A stretch of 64,000 bases of DNA from Fibrisoma montanum (lineage in GTDB: Bacteria; Bacteroidota; Bacteroidia; Cytophagales; Spirosomataceae). A program made the position numbers and the translations under genes. Under the pieces are notes generated by a model. The model saw only the letters and a list, made by a program, of their open reading frames with translations. It had not been told where the DNA came from and did not search any database. Each line of letters starts with the position of its first letter. Positions within the stretch are counted from its first letter, which is position 1. Positions 1 through 8,260 of the stretch are shown here, in pieces. The stretch is taken from positions 62,001 to 126,000 of the forward strand of contig NZ_QXED01000001.1 in assembly GCF_003583365.1 (NCBI RefSeq). Reading direction: 5' to 3'.

Positions 1-1
1 C

Positions 2-1057
2 GTCTATACGCCTATCCACGGAACGGGTATCACGATGGTGCCGCGAACCCTGGAAGCGCTCGGCTTTACCAACGTACACATCGTTGACGAGCAGGCCACC
101 CCCGACGGCAACTTCCCGACGGTTAAATCGCCGAACCCCGAAGAGCGGGCGGCCATGAAACTGGCCCTCGATCTGGCGCAGTCGCTGAACGCGGATCTGG
201 TAATGGCTACCGACCCCGATTCGGACCGGGTTGGCGCGGGTGCCCGCAACCACCACGGCGAATTTGAGTTGCTGAACGGCAACCAGATGGCCAGCCTGAT
301 CATCTACTACCTGCTCAATGCCTGGAAAGAGGCTGGTAAGCTGACCGGTAAAGAGTTTGTGGCGAAAACAATCGTAACGACCGACCTCATCGACCGGATG
401 TGCGAGCGCTACGGCGTAACCTGTTACAATACCCTGACCGGCTTCAAATACATCGCATCGGTCATTCGTGAGCTGGAAGGCCAGGAGCAATTCATCGGTG
501 GTGGCGAAGAAAGCTATGGTTATCTGATCGGTGACTTTGTCCGCGACAAAGATGCGATTGCCTCTTGCGCCATCATTGCTGAACTGACGGCCTCCGCAAA
601 AGACAAGGGCCTGAGTCTGTTCGACATGCTGATGGAAATGTACCAGGAGAACGGTTTCTACTACGAAGCACTGGTGTCGCTGACCAAAAAAGGGAAGTCA
701 GGTGCCGAGGAAATTCAGCAGATGATGGCCGATTTTCGGGCCAATCCGCCGAAGGAAATTGCAGGTTCGCCGGTTATTCGCATCGACGATTACAAACAAC
801 TGACCCGCACCGACATCGGCAATGAAGTGACCGTACCGATCGAAGCTGGTAAAATGGGCATCGAATCGTCGAACGTACTGCAGTTCTTCACCGCCGACGG
901 CACAAAGGTATCGGCTCGTCCTTCCGGTACGGAGCCGAAGATAAAGTTCTACGTCAGCGTTCGCGAGCCTCTTGCGAGTAAGGAAGCCTTCGACGAAACC
1001 TACGAACAATTGAAAGCGAAAGTGCAGCGGGTGATTGACGATATGAATCTGAAATAG
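2..1057 (+). CDS. Phosphoglucomutase/phosphomannomutase family protein, 5' part missing
   Basis: Alpha-D-phosphohexomutase, interconverting hexose 1- and 6-phosphates in the cytoplasm. The frame is open from base 2, so the N-terminal domain with the phosphoserine loop lies outside the window. The visible part starts at the PIHGTG motif (about 11-28), followed by the metal-binding loop DPDSDR (about 212-229), the sugar-binding GGGEESYG motif (about 496-525) and the phosphate-binding RPSGTEPK loop (about 915-945). These are the family's domain 2, 3 and 4 signatures in the right order, and the C-terminus is complete. Glucose versus mannose specificity cannot be decided. It ends before a strong hairpin shared with the convergent oxidoreductase gene. 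Confidence 0.93.
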   Translation, partial: VYTPIHGTGITMVPRTLEALGFTNVHIVDEQATPDGNFPTVKSPNPEERAAMKLALDLAQSLNADLVMATDPDSDRVGAGARNHHGEFELLNGNQMASLIIYYLLNAWKEAGKLTGKEFVAKTIVTTDLIDRMCERYGVTCYNTLTGFKYIASVIRELEGQEQFIGGGEESYGYLIGDFVRDKDAIASCAIIAELTASAKDKGLSLFDMLMEMYQENGFYYEALVSLTKKGKSGAEEIQQMMADFRANPPKEIAGSPVIRIDDYKQLTRTDIGNEVTVPIEAGKMGIESSNVLQFFTADGTKVSARPSGTEPKIKFYVSVREPLASKEAFDETYEQLKAKVQRVIDDMNLK

Positions 1058-1089
1058 TGGGCAGTGTACCGCGTCGCAACGTACCTTCA

Positions 1090-1116
1090 GCAAGGCCGCT
1101 TAGAGAGCGGCCTTGC
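1090..1116. terminator. Bidirectional hairpin between convergent genes
   Basis: Perfect 11-bp stem (1090-1100 with 1106-1116) and a 5-base loop, lying between the ends of the phosphohexomutase (+) and the oxidoreductase (-). It probably terminates both transcripts. Confidence 0.75.
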
Positions 1117-1132
1117 TGCATTTATAACGGAT

Positions 1133-2164
1133 TTAAAAGGGAAGAATGGCTCGTGTTGCGCTGCTTTCCCGCGCCAGTTCCATAATCCGGATTACGGCCA
1201 GCGCCTGCTCCGGCGCAACCTCCTGGGGAATTTCACCAATGATGGCCCAGTACAGGTTATCGTAAAACGGGTGGTAGTTCCCCGGCAAACTGTCGACAAC
1301 GTTCTGCCCTTCGGCGGTTGTTAACGTACCATACTGACGTTCAGGCTCATAACCCCAATCAGCCGAATCAGGCAGCTGGTTTTTGCGCAGGGTCTCCTCC
1401 TGAATATCGAGCCCGCTTTTAACAAACGAACCCAGCGATCCATGAATGACGTATCGAAGCTGGTTATCGGCCGCGACCATGTTTGATTTCAGCCGAACAC
1501 GTTTGTTGGGATAATAGAGTACAATGTCAAAGTAATCGTCCTGCGGGCCGTTTGGTCGAATAATCCGTACATCTCCCCATACTGCTTCCGGAGGACCGAA
1601 CAGCACAACGGCCTGATCGATCAGGTGTGGCCCCAGGTTGTAGAGATTGCCGCCCCCGTCGGGATCGTATTCTTTCCAGCTATCGAGCACCTGCGGCCGG
1701 TAGCGGTCAAAGTGAGCTTCAAACTCATTCACCTCGCCGATCCGATTCGCCTGCAACAGTTGCTGAATGGTCAGAAAGTCGGCATCGTAGCGTCGGTTCT
1801 GGTACGGCATCGCCACCAGCCCCCGCTGCTGCGCCAGTGCCAGCAGTTCCTGCGCCTGAGCCGACGTATTGGCGAAGGGTTTTTCGATCAATACGTGCTT
1901 GCCGGCTTCCAGGGCGGCTTTAGCGTAGGGAAAGTGCGTATCGTTGGGCGTACTGACAATGATCAGATCAATGGCCGGGTCAGCAAACAGCTCATCGTGG
2001 CTACGCACGGTGATGAGCGACGGGTCGAACGCCTGAGCCTCGTTGCGGTGTCGCTCAACTACTTTACTGAGCTTGAAATGAGGGTTTGTGGTCAGGAAAG
2101 GCGCATGAAAATAACGGCCGGACAGCCCGAAGCCAATCAGGCCGACGTTAACGATTTTGGGCAT
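1133..2164 (-). CDS. Gfo/Idh/MocA family oxidoreductase (cytoplasmic)
   Basis: NAD(P)-dependent oxidoreductase of 343 residues, probably acting on a sugar or cyclitol. The N-terminal Rossmann fold shows the dinucleotide motif GLIGFGLSG at residues 8-16, and the family EKP motif is at residues 94-96. The rest fits the C-terminal Gfo/Idh/MocA domain. The reading frame extends upstream of 2164, but that part does not look like the family and overlaps the divergent gene, so the ATG at 2164, four codons before the glycine motif, was chosen. It is divergent from the Tat-type paralogue starting at 2199, with only 34 bp between starts, so the two probably share control. Substrate unknown. Confidence 0.88.
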   Translation of the reverse strand: MPKIVNVGLIGFGLSGRYFHAPFLTTNPHFKLSKVVERHRNEAQAFDPSLITVRSHDELFADPAIDLIIVSTPNDTHFPYAKAALEAGKHVLIEKPFANTSAQAQELLALAQQRGLVAMPYQNRRYDADFLTIQQLLQANRIGEVNEFEAHFDRYRPQVLDSWKEYDPDGGGNLYNLGPHLIDQAVVLFGPPEAVWGDVRIIRPNGPQDDYFDIVLYYPNKRVRLKSNMVAADNQLRYVIHGSLGSFVKSGLDIQEETLRKNQLPDSADWGYEPERQYGTLTTAEGQNVVDSLPGNYHPFYDNLYWAIIGEIPQEVAPEQALAVIRIMELARESSATRAILPF

Positions 2165-2198
2165 AGTTTTTCGTAACTTTCCCCAAAATAAATACGTC

Positions 2199-3500
2199 AT
2201 GAACGATTCTCTACAACCCTTAGCCAATCGCCGGACATTTCTTAAACAAGCCGCTGGTTTATCCGCCTTTTTTATCGTGCCCCGCCACGTACTGGGCGGT
2301 CCGGGTTTCCTGGCTCCGAGCGACCAGATTACGGTCGGATTCATCGGCGTTGGGAAGCAAAGCGGTGGTCTGCGCAACCAGTTTCTCAAGAACGACGCCC
2401 GGGTGCTGGCCGCCTGCGATGTCAATCAAACTAAGCTCAACGCGTTTAAGGAAGCCGTAAACGCCCACTACGCCAAACAAACAGACAAAGCCACCTACGA
2501 CGGCTGCGCAACCTTCAGCGACTTCCGCGAGCTGCTCAATCGCAAGGACATTGATGCGGTCGTGATTGCAACGCCCGACCACTGGCACGCAGCCATGGCG
2601 GTTCGGGCCGCCGAAGCCGGGAAAGACATCTACTGCGAAAAACCCCTGTCCCTAACCGTTGCCGAAGGTCGGGCGATGGTAAAAGCGGCTCGTAAAAACA
2701 AGCGTGTATTCCAGACCGGCAGTATGCAGCGGTCGTGGGCTGAGTTCCGAAAGGCCGTCGAACTGGTTCGTAATGGCTACATCGGCGAGGTTAAGACTGT
2801 AAAAATTAACGTGGGTGGTCCACCGCGTCCGTGGGACCTGGCGGCCGAACCAACCCCCGAAGGACTGAACTGGGCTGCGTGGTTAGGTCCCAATATGATC
2901 GAGCGGCCGTTTAACGCCCAGTTATCGCCCAGCCTTACGGATACGTTCTGGGCGCAGTGGCGGGCCATCAACGAGTTTGGCGGGGGCGGCATGACCGACT
3001 GGGGGGCTCACATGTTCGACATCGCCCAGTGGGGGCTCGACATGGATAACTCCGGTCCCGTAGAGCTAATTCCCCCCACCGACAACAGCGGCAAAGGGCT
3101 AACGTACCGCTACGCCAACGGCGTCACAATGGTACATGAGCCGGTCGAAGGAAAGCAGTTTTGCCAGTTTATCGGCACCGAGGGCGAGGTTAAAGTAGCC
3201 CGTGGCGAACTGACCACCACACCCGCCAGCCTGAAAGATAAGGTCATTGGCGAAGGTGAAAAACGGGTGTACTATAGCGATAACCACTACAAGGATTTTC
3301 TGGACGCCATCCGGTCGCGCAGGAATCCGATCTGCGACGTAGAGGTTGGCCACCGTACGGCTACGGTCTGCAACATTGGCAACATCGCCTACGAGCTGAA
3401 GCGGCCGTTGCGCTGGAATCCTGACAAAGAGAAGTTTGAGGGCGACGCCGAAGCCAATCAGCGGCTGAGTCGTCCGATGCGGAAGGAGTGGAAGGTCTAA
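2199..3500 (+). CDS. Gfo/Idh/MocA family oxidoreductase with Tat signal
   Basis: Protein of 433 residues with an N-terminal twin-arginine motif (RRTFLKQ at residues 11-17) followed by a hydrophobic stretch, so it is probably folded with its cofactor and exported to the periplasm by Tat. The mature part begins with a Rossmann motif (GFIGVGKQSGG, residues 47-57) and has the EKP motif at 147-149. Exported members of this family, such as Zymomonas glucose-fructose oxidoreductase, keep the nucleotide tightly bound. The ATG at 2199 is preferred over an upstream TTG because it puts the Tat motif at the usual distance. The substrate is probably a carbohydrate (inference). Confidence 0.88.
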   Translation: MNDSLQPLANRRTFLKQAAGLSAFFIVPRHVLGGPGFLAPSDQITVGFIGVGKQSGGLRNQFLKNDARVLAACDVNQTKLNAFKEAVNAHYAKQTDKATYDGCATFSDFRELLNRKDIDAVVIATPDHWHAAMAVRAAEAGKDIYCEKPLSLTVAEGRAMVKAARKNKRVFQTGSMQRSWAEFRKAVELVRNGYIGEVKTVKINVGGPPRPWDLAAEPTPEGLNWAAWLGPNMIERPFNAQLSPSLTDTFWAQWRAINEFGGGGMTDWGAHMFDIAQWGLDMDNSGPVELIPPTDNSGKGLTYRYANGVTMVHEPVEGKQFCQFIGTEGEVKVARGELTTTPASLKDKVIGEGEKRVYYSDNHYKDFLDAIRSRRNPICDVEVGHRTATVCNIGNIAYELKRPLRWNPDKEKFEGDAEANQRLSRPMRKEWKV

Positions 3501-3507
3501 AAAAGCG

Positions 3508-3515
3508 TATCTTTG
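3508..3515 (+). promoter_or_regulatory. Candidate Bacteroidota -7 box upstream of tsaE
   Basis: TATCTTTG matches the TAnnTTTG -7 consensus exactly and lies 21 bp before the tsaE ATG, just after the stop of the preceding gene. No clear -33 TTTG is visible, so this is only a candidate. Confidence 0.35.
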
Positions 3516-3536
3516 CGGTTCAAAAGCTCAAAGCCT

Positions 3537-3959
3537 ATGATGCTACACTTCCAGCGACTCGACGAACTCGATACTGTAGCGCATCAGCTCCTGGCCGAAG
3601 GACGTCAGCACCGGGTGTGGCTATTCGAGGGCGATATGGGCGCAGGCAAGACCACGCTCATCAAAGCGTTATGCCGGGCGTTGGGCGTGGTCAGTATGGT
3701 ACAAAGTCCAACTTTTTCCATCGTTAATGAATACACCACCCACGAAGGGCGTCCGGTGTATCACTTCGATTGTTACCGGCTTCGCAATGAAGCCGAAGCA
3801 TTGGACATTGGGATGGAGGAATACTTTGACTCAGGAAACTATTGCCTGGTGGAGTGGCCACAGCGCGTTGCAGCGCTGTGGCCGGCCACGTACTACCAAA
3901 TTGACATAATGGCCGATGTTGATGGCCGCCGAACTGTAAAAACTCAATTAGTTGGATAG
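3537..3959 (+). CDS. tsaE: tRNA threonylcarbamoyladenosine biosynthesis ATPase TsaE
   Basis: Small P-loop ATPase of 140 residues, the usual size, working with TsaB and TsaD to make the t6A37 modification of ANN-decoding tRNAs in the cytoplasm. The Walker A motif GDMGAGKTT is at residues 32-40, followed by the characteristic SPTF segment, the HFDCYRL segment and the VEWPQR segment near the C-terminus. The ATG at 3537 is preferred over an upstream TTG because the next conserved segment starts directly after it. TsaB and TsaD are not in the window. The gene follows the Tat oxidoreductase by 36 bp and may have its own promoter. Confidence 0.93.
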   Translation: MMLHFQRLDELDTVAHQLLAEGRQHRVWLFEGDMGAGKTTLIKALCRALGVVSMVQSPTFSIVNEYTTHEGRPVYHFDCYRLRNEAEALDIGMEEYFDSGNYCLVEWPQRVAALWPATYYQIDIMADVDGRRTVKTQLVG

Positions 3960-3965
3960 TTTACG

Positions 3966-4048
3966 GGTTTCGGTTTATAGTTCTCGGATTTCGGTGGATT
4001 TCAGCACGAGCTGGCCTTCCCAAGGACTGTAAACAGTAAACTGAAACC
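3966..4048. repeat. Imperfect intergenic inverted repeat (GTTT-rich)
   Basis: GGTTTCGGTTTA (3966-3977) pairs with TAAACTGAAACC (4037-4048) with one mismatch. The surrounding bases repeat similar GTTTA/TAAAC words. It lies between tsaE and the alanine dehydrogenase gene and may form an attenuating or terminating hairpin. Confidence 0.35.
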
Positions 4049-4071
4049 AGTAAGCTGTAAACCTCACAAAA

Positions 4072-5283
4072 GTGACCGGATTTGAGGAATTGGCCAAACA
4101 GACGGCCCTGTATCCAAAGGAAGCCCCGTTGGCAGTTAAAACCAGTAAGAATAGCCTGTTGATTGGCCTTCCCAAGGAAGTCTCGCTCCAGGAAAGCCGC
4201 ATCGCCCTGACACCCGAAGCAGTGGCTATTCTGGTTCGGAACGGCCACAATGTTATTGTTGAAAAAGGAGCCGGTGAAGGCGCCAAATTTGCCGACAACG
4301 AATACAGTGAAGCCGGAGCGCAGATCGCTTACTCCCCCAAAGAAGTCTATGACGCTAACCTTATTCTGAAGATTGAGCCCTTGCTCGACGGTGAATTTGA
4401 GCACGTCAAACCCAACAGTACGGTCATCTCCGCCCTCAATCTGCCGGCTCTCGAACGTACCTTCTTCGAAAAGCTCAATGCTAAAAATATTACGGCCATC
4501 GGCTACGAATACATTGAGGACCAAGCCGGTGGGTTGCCCGTGATTCGTTCCATGAGCGAGATTGCCGGCAGTACCGTCATGCTCATCGCGGGCGAATACC
4601 TGAGCAATGTCGATAATGGCCGGGGCATCATCCTGGGCGGCATTACGGGCATTCCGCCGACAAAAGTAGTCATGCTGGGTGCCGGTACAGTGAATGAATA
4701 CGCCATCCGGACAGCCCTTGGCATGGGGGCCGACGTGAAGGTATTCGACAAATATCTCTACAAGCTGCAGCGGCTCAAATACGCCGTTGGTATGCACATC
4801 TACACGTCCATCATCGATTCGGATACGCTCGCCGAAGCCATTGAACGGGCCGACGTAGTGATCGGTGCCATGCGCGCAGAGGATGGATTAAGTCCCGTGG
4901 TAGTGACCGAAGAGATGGTGAGTCGCATGAAACCCGATTCAATCATCATTGACGTAGCCATCGACCAGGGCGGCAACTTTGAAACCTCGCGAATGACCAC
5001 GCATAAGAACCCCACTTTCCGGCACCACGACGTATTGCACTACTGCGTACCGAACATTGCCGCCCGGGTATCGCGCACGGCCAGTATGGCGTTGAGCAAT
5101 ATCTTCCTGCCTTTCCTGCTGGAAACCGGTACGACCGGGGGCATTGAAGAGATGATGTACGCGAACCGTTGGTTCATGAAAGGTGTTTATGCCCATAAGG
5201 GCACACTGACCAACGCCTACATTGCCAGGAAATTCAACATGCGTTTCAAAGACCTGGAACTGTTGTTGGCAGCACGGTTTTGA
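4072..5283 (+). CDS. ald: Alanine dehydrogenase family protein
   Basis: NAD-dependent alanine dehydrogenase/PNT family protein of 403 residues, expected to interconvert L-alanine with pyruvate and ammonia. The N-terminal AlaDH/PNT domain begins near residue 29 (IGLPKEV), with a plausible substrate lysine at K100. The Rossmann motif GAGTVNEYA is near residues 203-211, followed by the conserved IDVAIDQGG segment. The start is GTG at 4072: an in-frame stop lies about seven codons upstream and no ATG is available. About 28 residues precede the usual N-terminus. The catalytic histidine of characterised enzymes (in a TFLHLA segment) appears replaced, because this region reads SALNLPAL, so the exact activity deserves caution. 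Confidence 0.82.
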   Translation: MTGFEELAKQTALYPKEAPLAVKTSKNSLLIGLPKEVSLQESRIALTPEAVAILVRNGHNVIVEKGAGEGAKFADNEYSEAGAQIAYSPKEVYDANLILKIEPLLDGEFEHVKPNSTVISALNLPALERTFFEKLNAKNITAIGYEYIEDQAGGLPVIRSMSEIAGSTVMLIAGEYLSNVDNGRGIILGGITGIPPTKVVMLGAGTVNEYAIRTALGMGADVKVFDKYLYKLQRLKYAVGMHIYTSIIDSDTLAEAIERADVVIGAMRAEDGLSPVVVTEEMVSRMKPDSIIIDVAIDQGGNFETSRMTTHKNPTFRHHDVLHYCVPNIAARVSRTASMALSNIFLPFLLETGTTGGIEEMMYANRWFMKGVYAHKGTLTNAYIARKFNMRFKDLELLLAARF

Positions 5284-5364
5284 ATTGAAATGTGGCCCTT
5301 TGTACCGGCTACCGGCTGTTACGAGGTTGTGCACCTGACAACAAATGATGAACAATAAACAACG

Positions 5365-5769
5365 ATGATTCACCATAGCAACGAAAACACGCTCCTCGAC
5401 GATGCCAACTCGCCCGATATCAACAAGCAGTTGATGGGGGCAATTTCGTCGGATTTTGTGCTGGTGGCCGACCAGTTGAAGGAGGCTTCCTACCAGATTC
5501 GGACCCGTGGCTTTTCGGAGTTTCCAATTTTTGTGGCTTCCCGGCGGGACGTACCCATAGGACAATTGCTGATTGGGGCTGATGAGCTATCCAACCAGTG
5601 GAACTACAAGGCCACATTTGTTGATGAATTTGTTCAGCGTAATCTTATTGGACCGGAGTCGGTCGAACTGTTCAAAGAGAATTACAAAAAGCCCGACGAA
5701 TACTGCTGCCTGTTTGTTGTGCAGGGCGATTTCGCGGGTTTTGTGTATATCCCCTATCCGGAAGACTGA
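5365..5769 (+). CDS. Conserved hypothetical protein, 134 residues
   Basis: I do not recognise a domain. The protein is soluble and acidic, without signal peptide or membrane segment. It has a predicted mixed alpha/beta core (residues 25-75, rich in FVLVADQL and FPIFVASRRDVPIGQLL type strands) and ends FAGFVYIPYPED. It starts at an ATG 82 bp after the alanine dehydrogenase gene, on the same strand, and is closed by a hairpin terminator. The pair may form one transcript, which suggests but does not show a link to amino-acid metabolism. Confidence 0.75.
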   Translation: MIHHSNENTLLDDANSPDINKQLMGAISSDFVLVADQLKEASYQIRTRGFSEFPIFVASRRDVPIGQLLIGADELSNQWNYKATFVDEFVQRNLIGPESVELFKENYKKPDEYCCLFVVQGDFAGFVYIPYPED

Positions 5770-5794
5770 CCGTTGTAACGCCTTTCTGTATGAC

Positions 5795-5825
5795 AAGCCG
5801 GACAATAGATGTTCGGCTTTCTTTT
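5795..5825 (+). terminator. Rho-independent terminator
   Basis: An 8-bp stem (5795-5802 with 5812-5819, one G-T pair) with a 9-base loop is followed by a T-rich tract. It closes the 5365-5769 gene. Confidence 0.7.
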
Positions 5826-6172
5826 TGCGTATTTCTGCGCAGGTAAAAGCCACAGATTTTTAGGCTCGTCAATAAGATTTTTTCGGGAAAGCGGCCGTGT
5901 CTTCATGTTTGCATCCGGATTTTAAGGTAGTCGGCCTGGCCCGGTAGATTTCAGCTGTTTTTGTTGCACTGGCAGTAGCTAAAAGTGGCCTACGTTAAAA
6001 ATATGGCATATTCACAGATTTTTCGTATATTGATGCATGCGAGTTGAAAGCAGTAGGAAATGACGATTTTTTTTTGTATTTTTACAATCTACAACGAGTC
6101 AGGCAACCCAGGTTGCCAACTTGGTTTCCGAACCCCTTACCAGCATACTTGTTGACATACTTTCATTCCAAT
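5826..6172 (+). other. Long AT-rich leader upstream of gyrB
   Basis: About 350 bp without a convincing gene. A run of T followed by TATTTTTA (one mismatch to TAnnTTTG) lies about 90 bp before the gyrB ATG and is a weak promoter candidate. No tRNA or known riboswitch fold is recognisable. Confidence 0.3.
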
Positions 6173-8197
6173 ATGACAAACGAACTTGTTGAAGCAGACA
6201 TCCAGCCGGAGGTAGCCGGTACGCCGGACCAGGTCAACGCAAATGGCAACTACAATGCCGATAACATTCAGGTATTAGAGGGTCTGGAAGCCGTTCGTAA
6301 GCGCCCTGCCATGTACATCGGCGATGTCGGCGTCAAAGGGTTGCACCACCTCATCTGGGAAGTTGTCGATAACTCCATCGATGAGGCCCTGGCCGGATAC
6401 TGCGATACCATTACCGTAACGATTAACGAGGATAACTCAATTACCGTCACCGACAACGGCCGGGGTATTCCGACCGGTATCAACACCAAGATGGGAAAGT
6501 CAGCCCTGGAGGTGGTCATGACGGTATTGCACGCGGGTGGTAAGTTCGATAAAGACACGTACAAGGTATCTGGCGGTTTGCACGGCGTAGGGGTTTCCTG
6601 CGTAAACGCATTGTCGACAGACCTGCGTGTGGAAGTACACCGCGAAGGCAAAATCTTTGAGCAGGAATATAAAATTGGGCATCCTCAGTACGACGTACGG
6701 ATTATCGGCCAAGCCGAAGATACCGGTACGATCGTGCGCTTTAAGCCTGACGCCAGCATCTTTACCGAAACGGTATTCCGCTATGAAACCGTGGCGGGTC
6801 GTCTGCGCGAACTGGCTTTCCTTAACAAAGGCATTCACATTCTGCTGAAGGACATGCGCGACCTCGATGAGAACGGCCAGCCTGTTAACCAGGATGACTT
6901 CTTCTCAGAAGGTGGCCTGATCGAGTTTGTGAAGTACCTCGACGAAAGCCGCCCGGCTCTCGACGGTATGCAGCCGATTTACATGGAAAACGAGAAAGGC
7001 GTAACGCCCGTTCAGGTAGCGATGGTGTATAACTACGAAGCCGGCGAGAACGTCATGTCGTACGTTAACAACATCAATACCCACGAAGGGGGTACGCACG
7101 TTCAGGGTTTCCGTTCGGCTATTACGCGGGTACTGAAGAACTACGCCGACCGCAACAGCAACGTTCTGGGTAAGAACGCCGGTAAAGTAACGTTTACCGG
7201 TGAAGATTTCCGCAAGGGGCTGACGGCGGTTATTTCGGTTAAAGTAGCCGAACCCCAGTTTGAAGGCCAGACGAAGACAAAGCTTGGCAACCAGGACGTA
7301 GTAAGTGCCGTCAGCCAGACGGTAGCCGAGATGCTTGAAACCTGGCTGGAGGAAAACCCCAAGACCGCCCAGGGTATTATCAAAAAAGTCCTGATTTCGG
7401 CGCAGGCACGTATTGCAGCCGATGCCGCTTACCGCAAAATCATGGCTGACCGCAAGGACTTCATGAGTGGTATGGGGCTGCCGGGCAAACTGGCCGACTG
7501 TTCGGATACGGATCCCGAGCGTTGTGAGTTGTACTTGGTTGAGGGTGACTCGGCGGGCGGTACAGCCAAGCAGGGTCGTAACCGGGCTTTCCAGGCGATT
7601 CTACCGCTGCGGGGTAAAATCCTGAACGTAGAGAAAGCACTGGAGCACAAAATCTACGAGAACGAAGAGATTAAAAATATCTGGACGGCACTTGGCGTTC
7701 GGCTGGAAAAGAAAGACGACGAGACCGTGATGAATCTTGAGCGACTGCGTTACCACAAGATCATCATCATGACCGACGCCGACGTGGACGGCAGCCACAT
7801 TCGGACGCTGATCCTGACGCTGTTCTACCGGAACATGAAAGCGCTCATCGATAACGGCTACGTCTACATTGCCCAGCCTCCGCTTTACCTCGTGAAAAAA
7901 GGCAAGGAAGAGCGCTACTGCTGGACCGAGCAGCAACGCGAAGCCGCGGTTAGAGAACTGGCCGGTGAAGGTCGCGAAGAGAATGTAGGCGTACAGCGCT
8001 ACAAAGGTCTTGGCGAGATGAACGCCGAACAGCTCTGGAGTACAACCATGGACCCGGACCGCCGGAGCCTCAAGCAGGTGACTGTAGAATCGGCCGCCGA
8101 TGCCGACCACGTGTTCTCCATGCTGATGGGCGACGACGTAGCACCCCGACGCGATTTTATCGAACGGAACGCGAAATACGCCAGAGTCGACGTTTAA
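6173..8197 (+). CDS. gyrB: DNA gyrase subunit B
   Basis: ATPase subunit of DNA gyrase, 674 residues, partner of GyrA in introducing negative supercoils. The GHKL ATPase domain shows EVVDNSIDEA and GGLHGVGVSCVNAL. The TOPRIM domain shows EGDSAGG and the metal-binding DADVDGSH motif, and the C-terminal part has QRYKGLGEMNAEQLW and TTMDP. The length fits the short GyrB form lacking the proteobacterial insertion. The frame is open 43 codons further upstream from a TTG, but that stretch is low-complexity and unlike GyrB, so the ATG at 6173 was chosen. It is preceded by an unusually long AT-rich region and followed by a strong terminator. Confidence 0.97.
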   Translation: MTNELVEADIQPEVAGTPDQVNANGNYNADNIQVLEGLEAVRKRPAMYIGDVGVKGLHHLIWEVVDNSIDEALAGYCDTITVTINEDNSITVTDNGRGIPTGINTKMGKSALEVVMTVLHAGGKFDKDTYKVSGGLHGVGVSCVNALSTDLRVEVHREGKIFEQEYKIGHPQYDVRIIGQAEDTGTIVRFKPDASIFTETVFRYETVAGRLRELAFLNKGIHILLKDMRDLDENGQPVNQDDFFSEGGLIEFVKYLDESRPALDGMQPIYMENEKGVTPVQVAMVYNYEAGENVMSYVNNINTHEGGTHVQGFRSAITRVLKNYADRNSNVLGKNAGKVTFTGEDFRKGLTAVISVKVAEPQFEGQTKTKLGNQDVVSAVSQTVAEMLETWLEENPKTAQGIIKKVLISAQARIAADAAYRKIMADRKDFMSGMGLPGKLADCSDTDPERCELYLVEGDSAGGTAKQGRNRAFQAILPLRGKILNVEKALEHKIYENEEIKNIWTALGVRLEKKDDETVMNLERLRYHKIIIMTDADVDGSHIRTLILTLFYRNMKALIDNGYVYIAQPPLYLVKKGKEERYCWTEQQREAAVRELAGEGREENVGVQRYKGLGEMNAEQLWSTTMDPDRRSLKQVTVESAADADHVFSMLMGDDVAPRRDFIERNAKYARVDV

Positions 8198-8208
8198 GAA
8201 AAAAAGAA

Positions 8209-8235
8209 AAGCGGGCCGAAACGCCCGCTTTTTTG
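8209..8235 (+). terminator. Rho-independent terminator of gyrB
   Basis: Perfect 8-bp GC-rich stem (8209-8216 with 8223-8230), 6-base loop, followed by a T tract. It starts 12 bp after the gyrB stop. Confidence 0.9.
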
Positions 8236-8260
8236 TTGTAGTTTTAATCAGTAAAGTTGA

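Noticed and set aside
5826-6172. Riboswitch or small RNA in the gyrB leader
   Set aside because: No recognisable fold or conserved motif; AT-rich sequence only.
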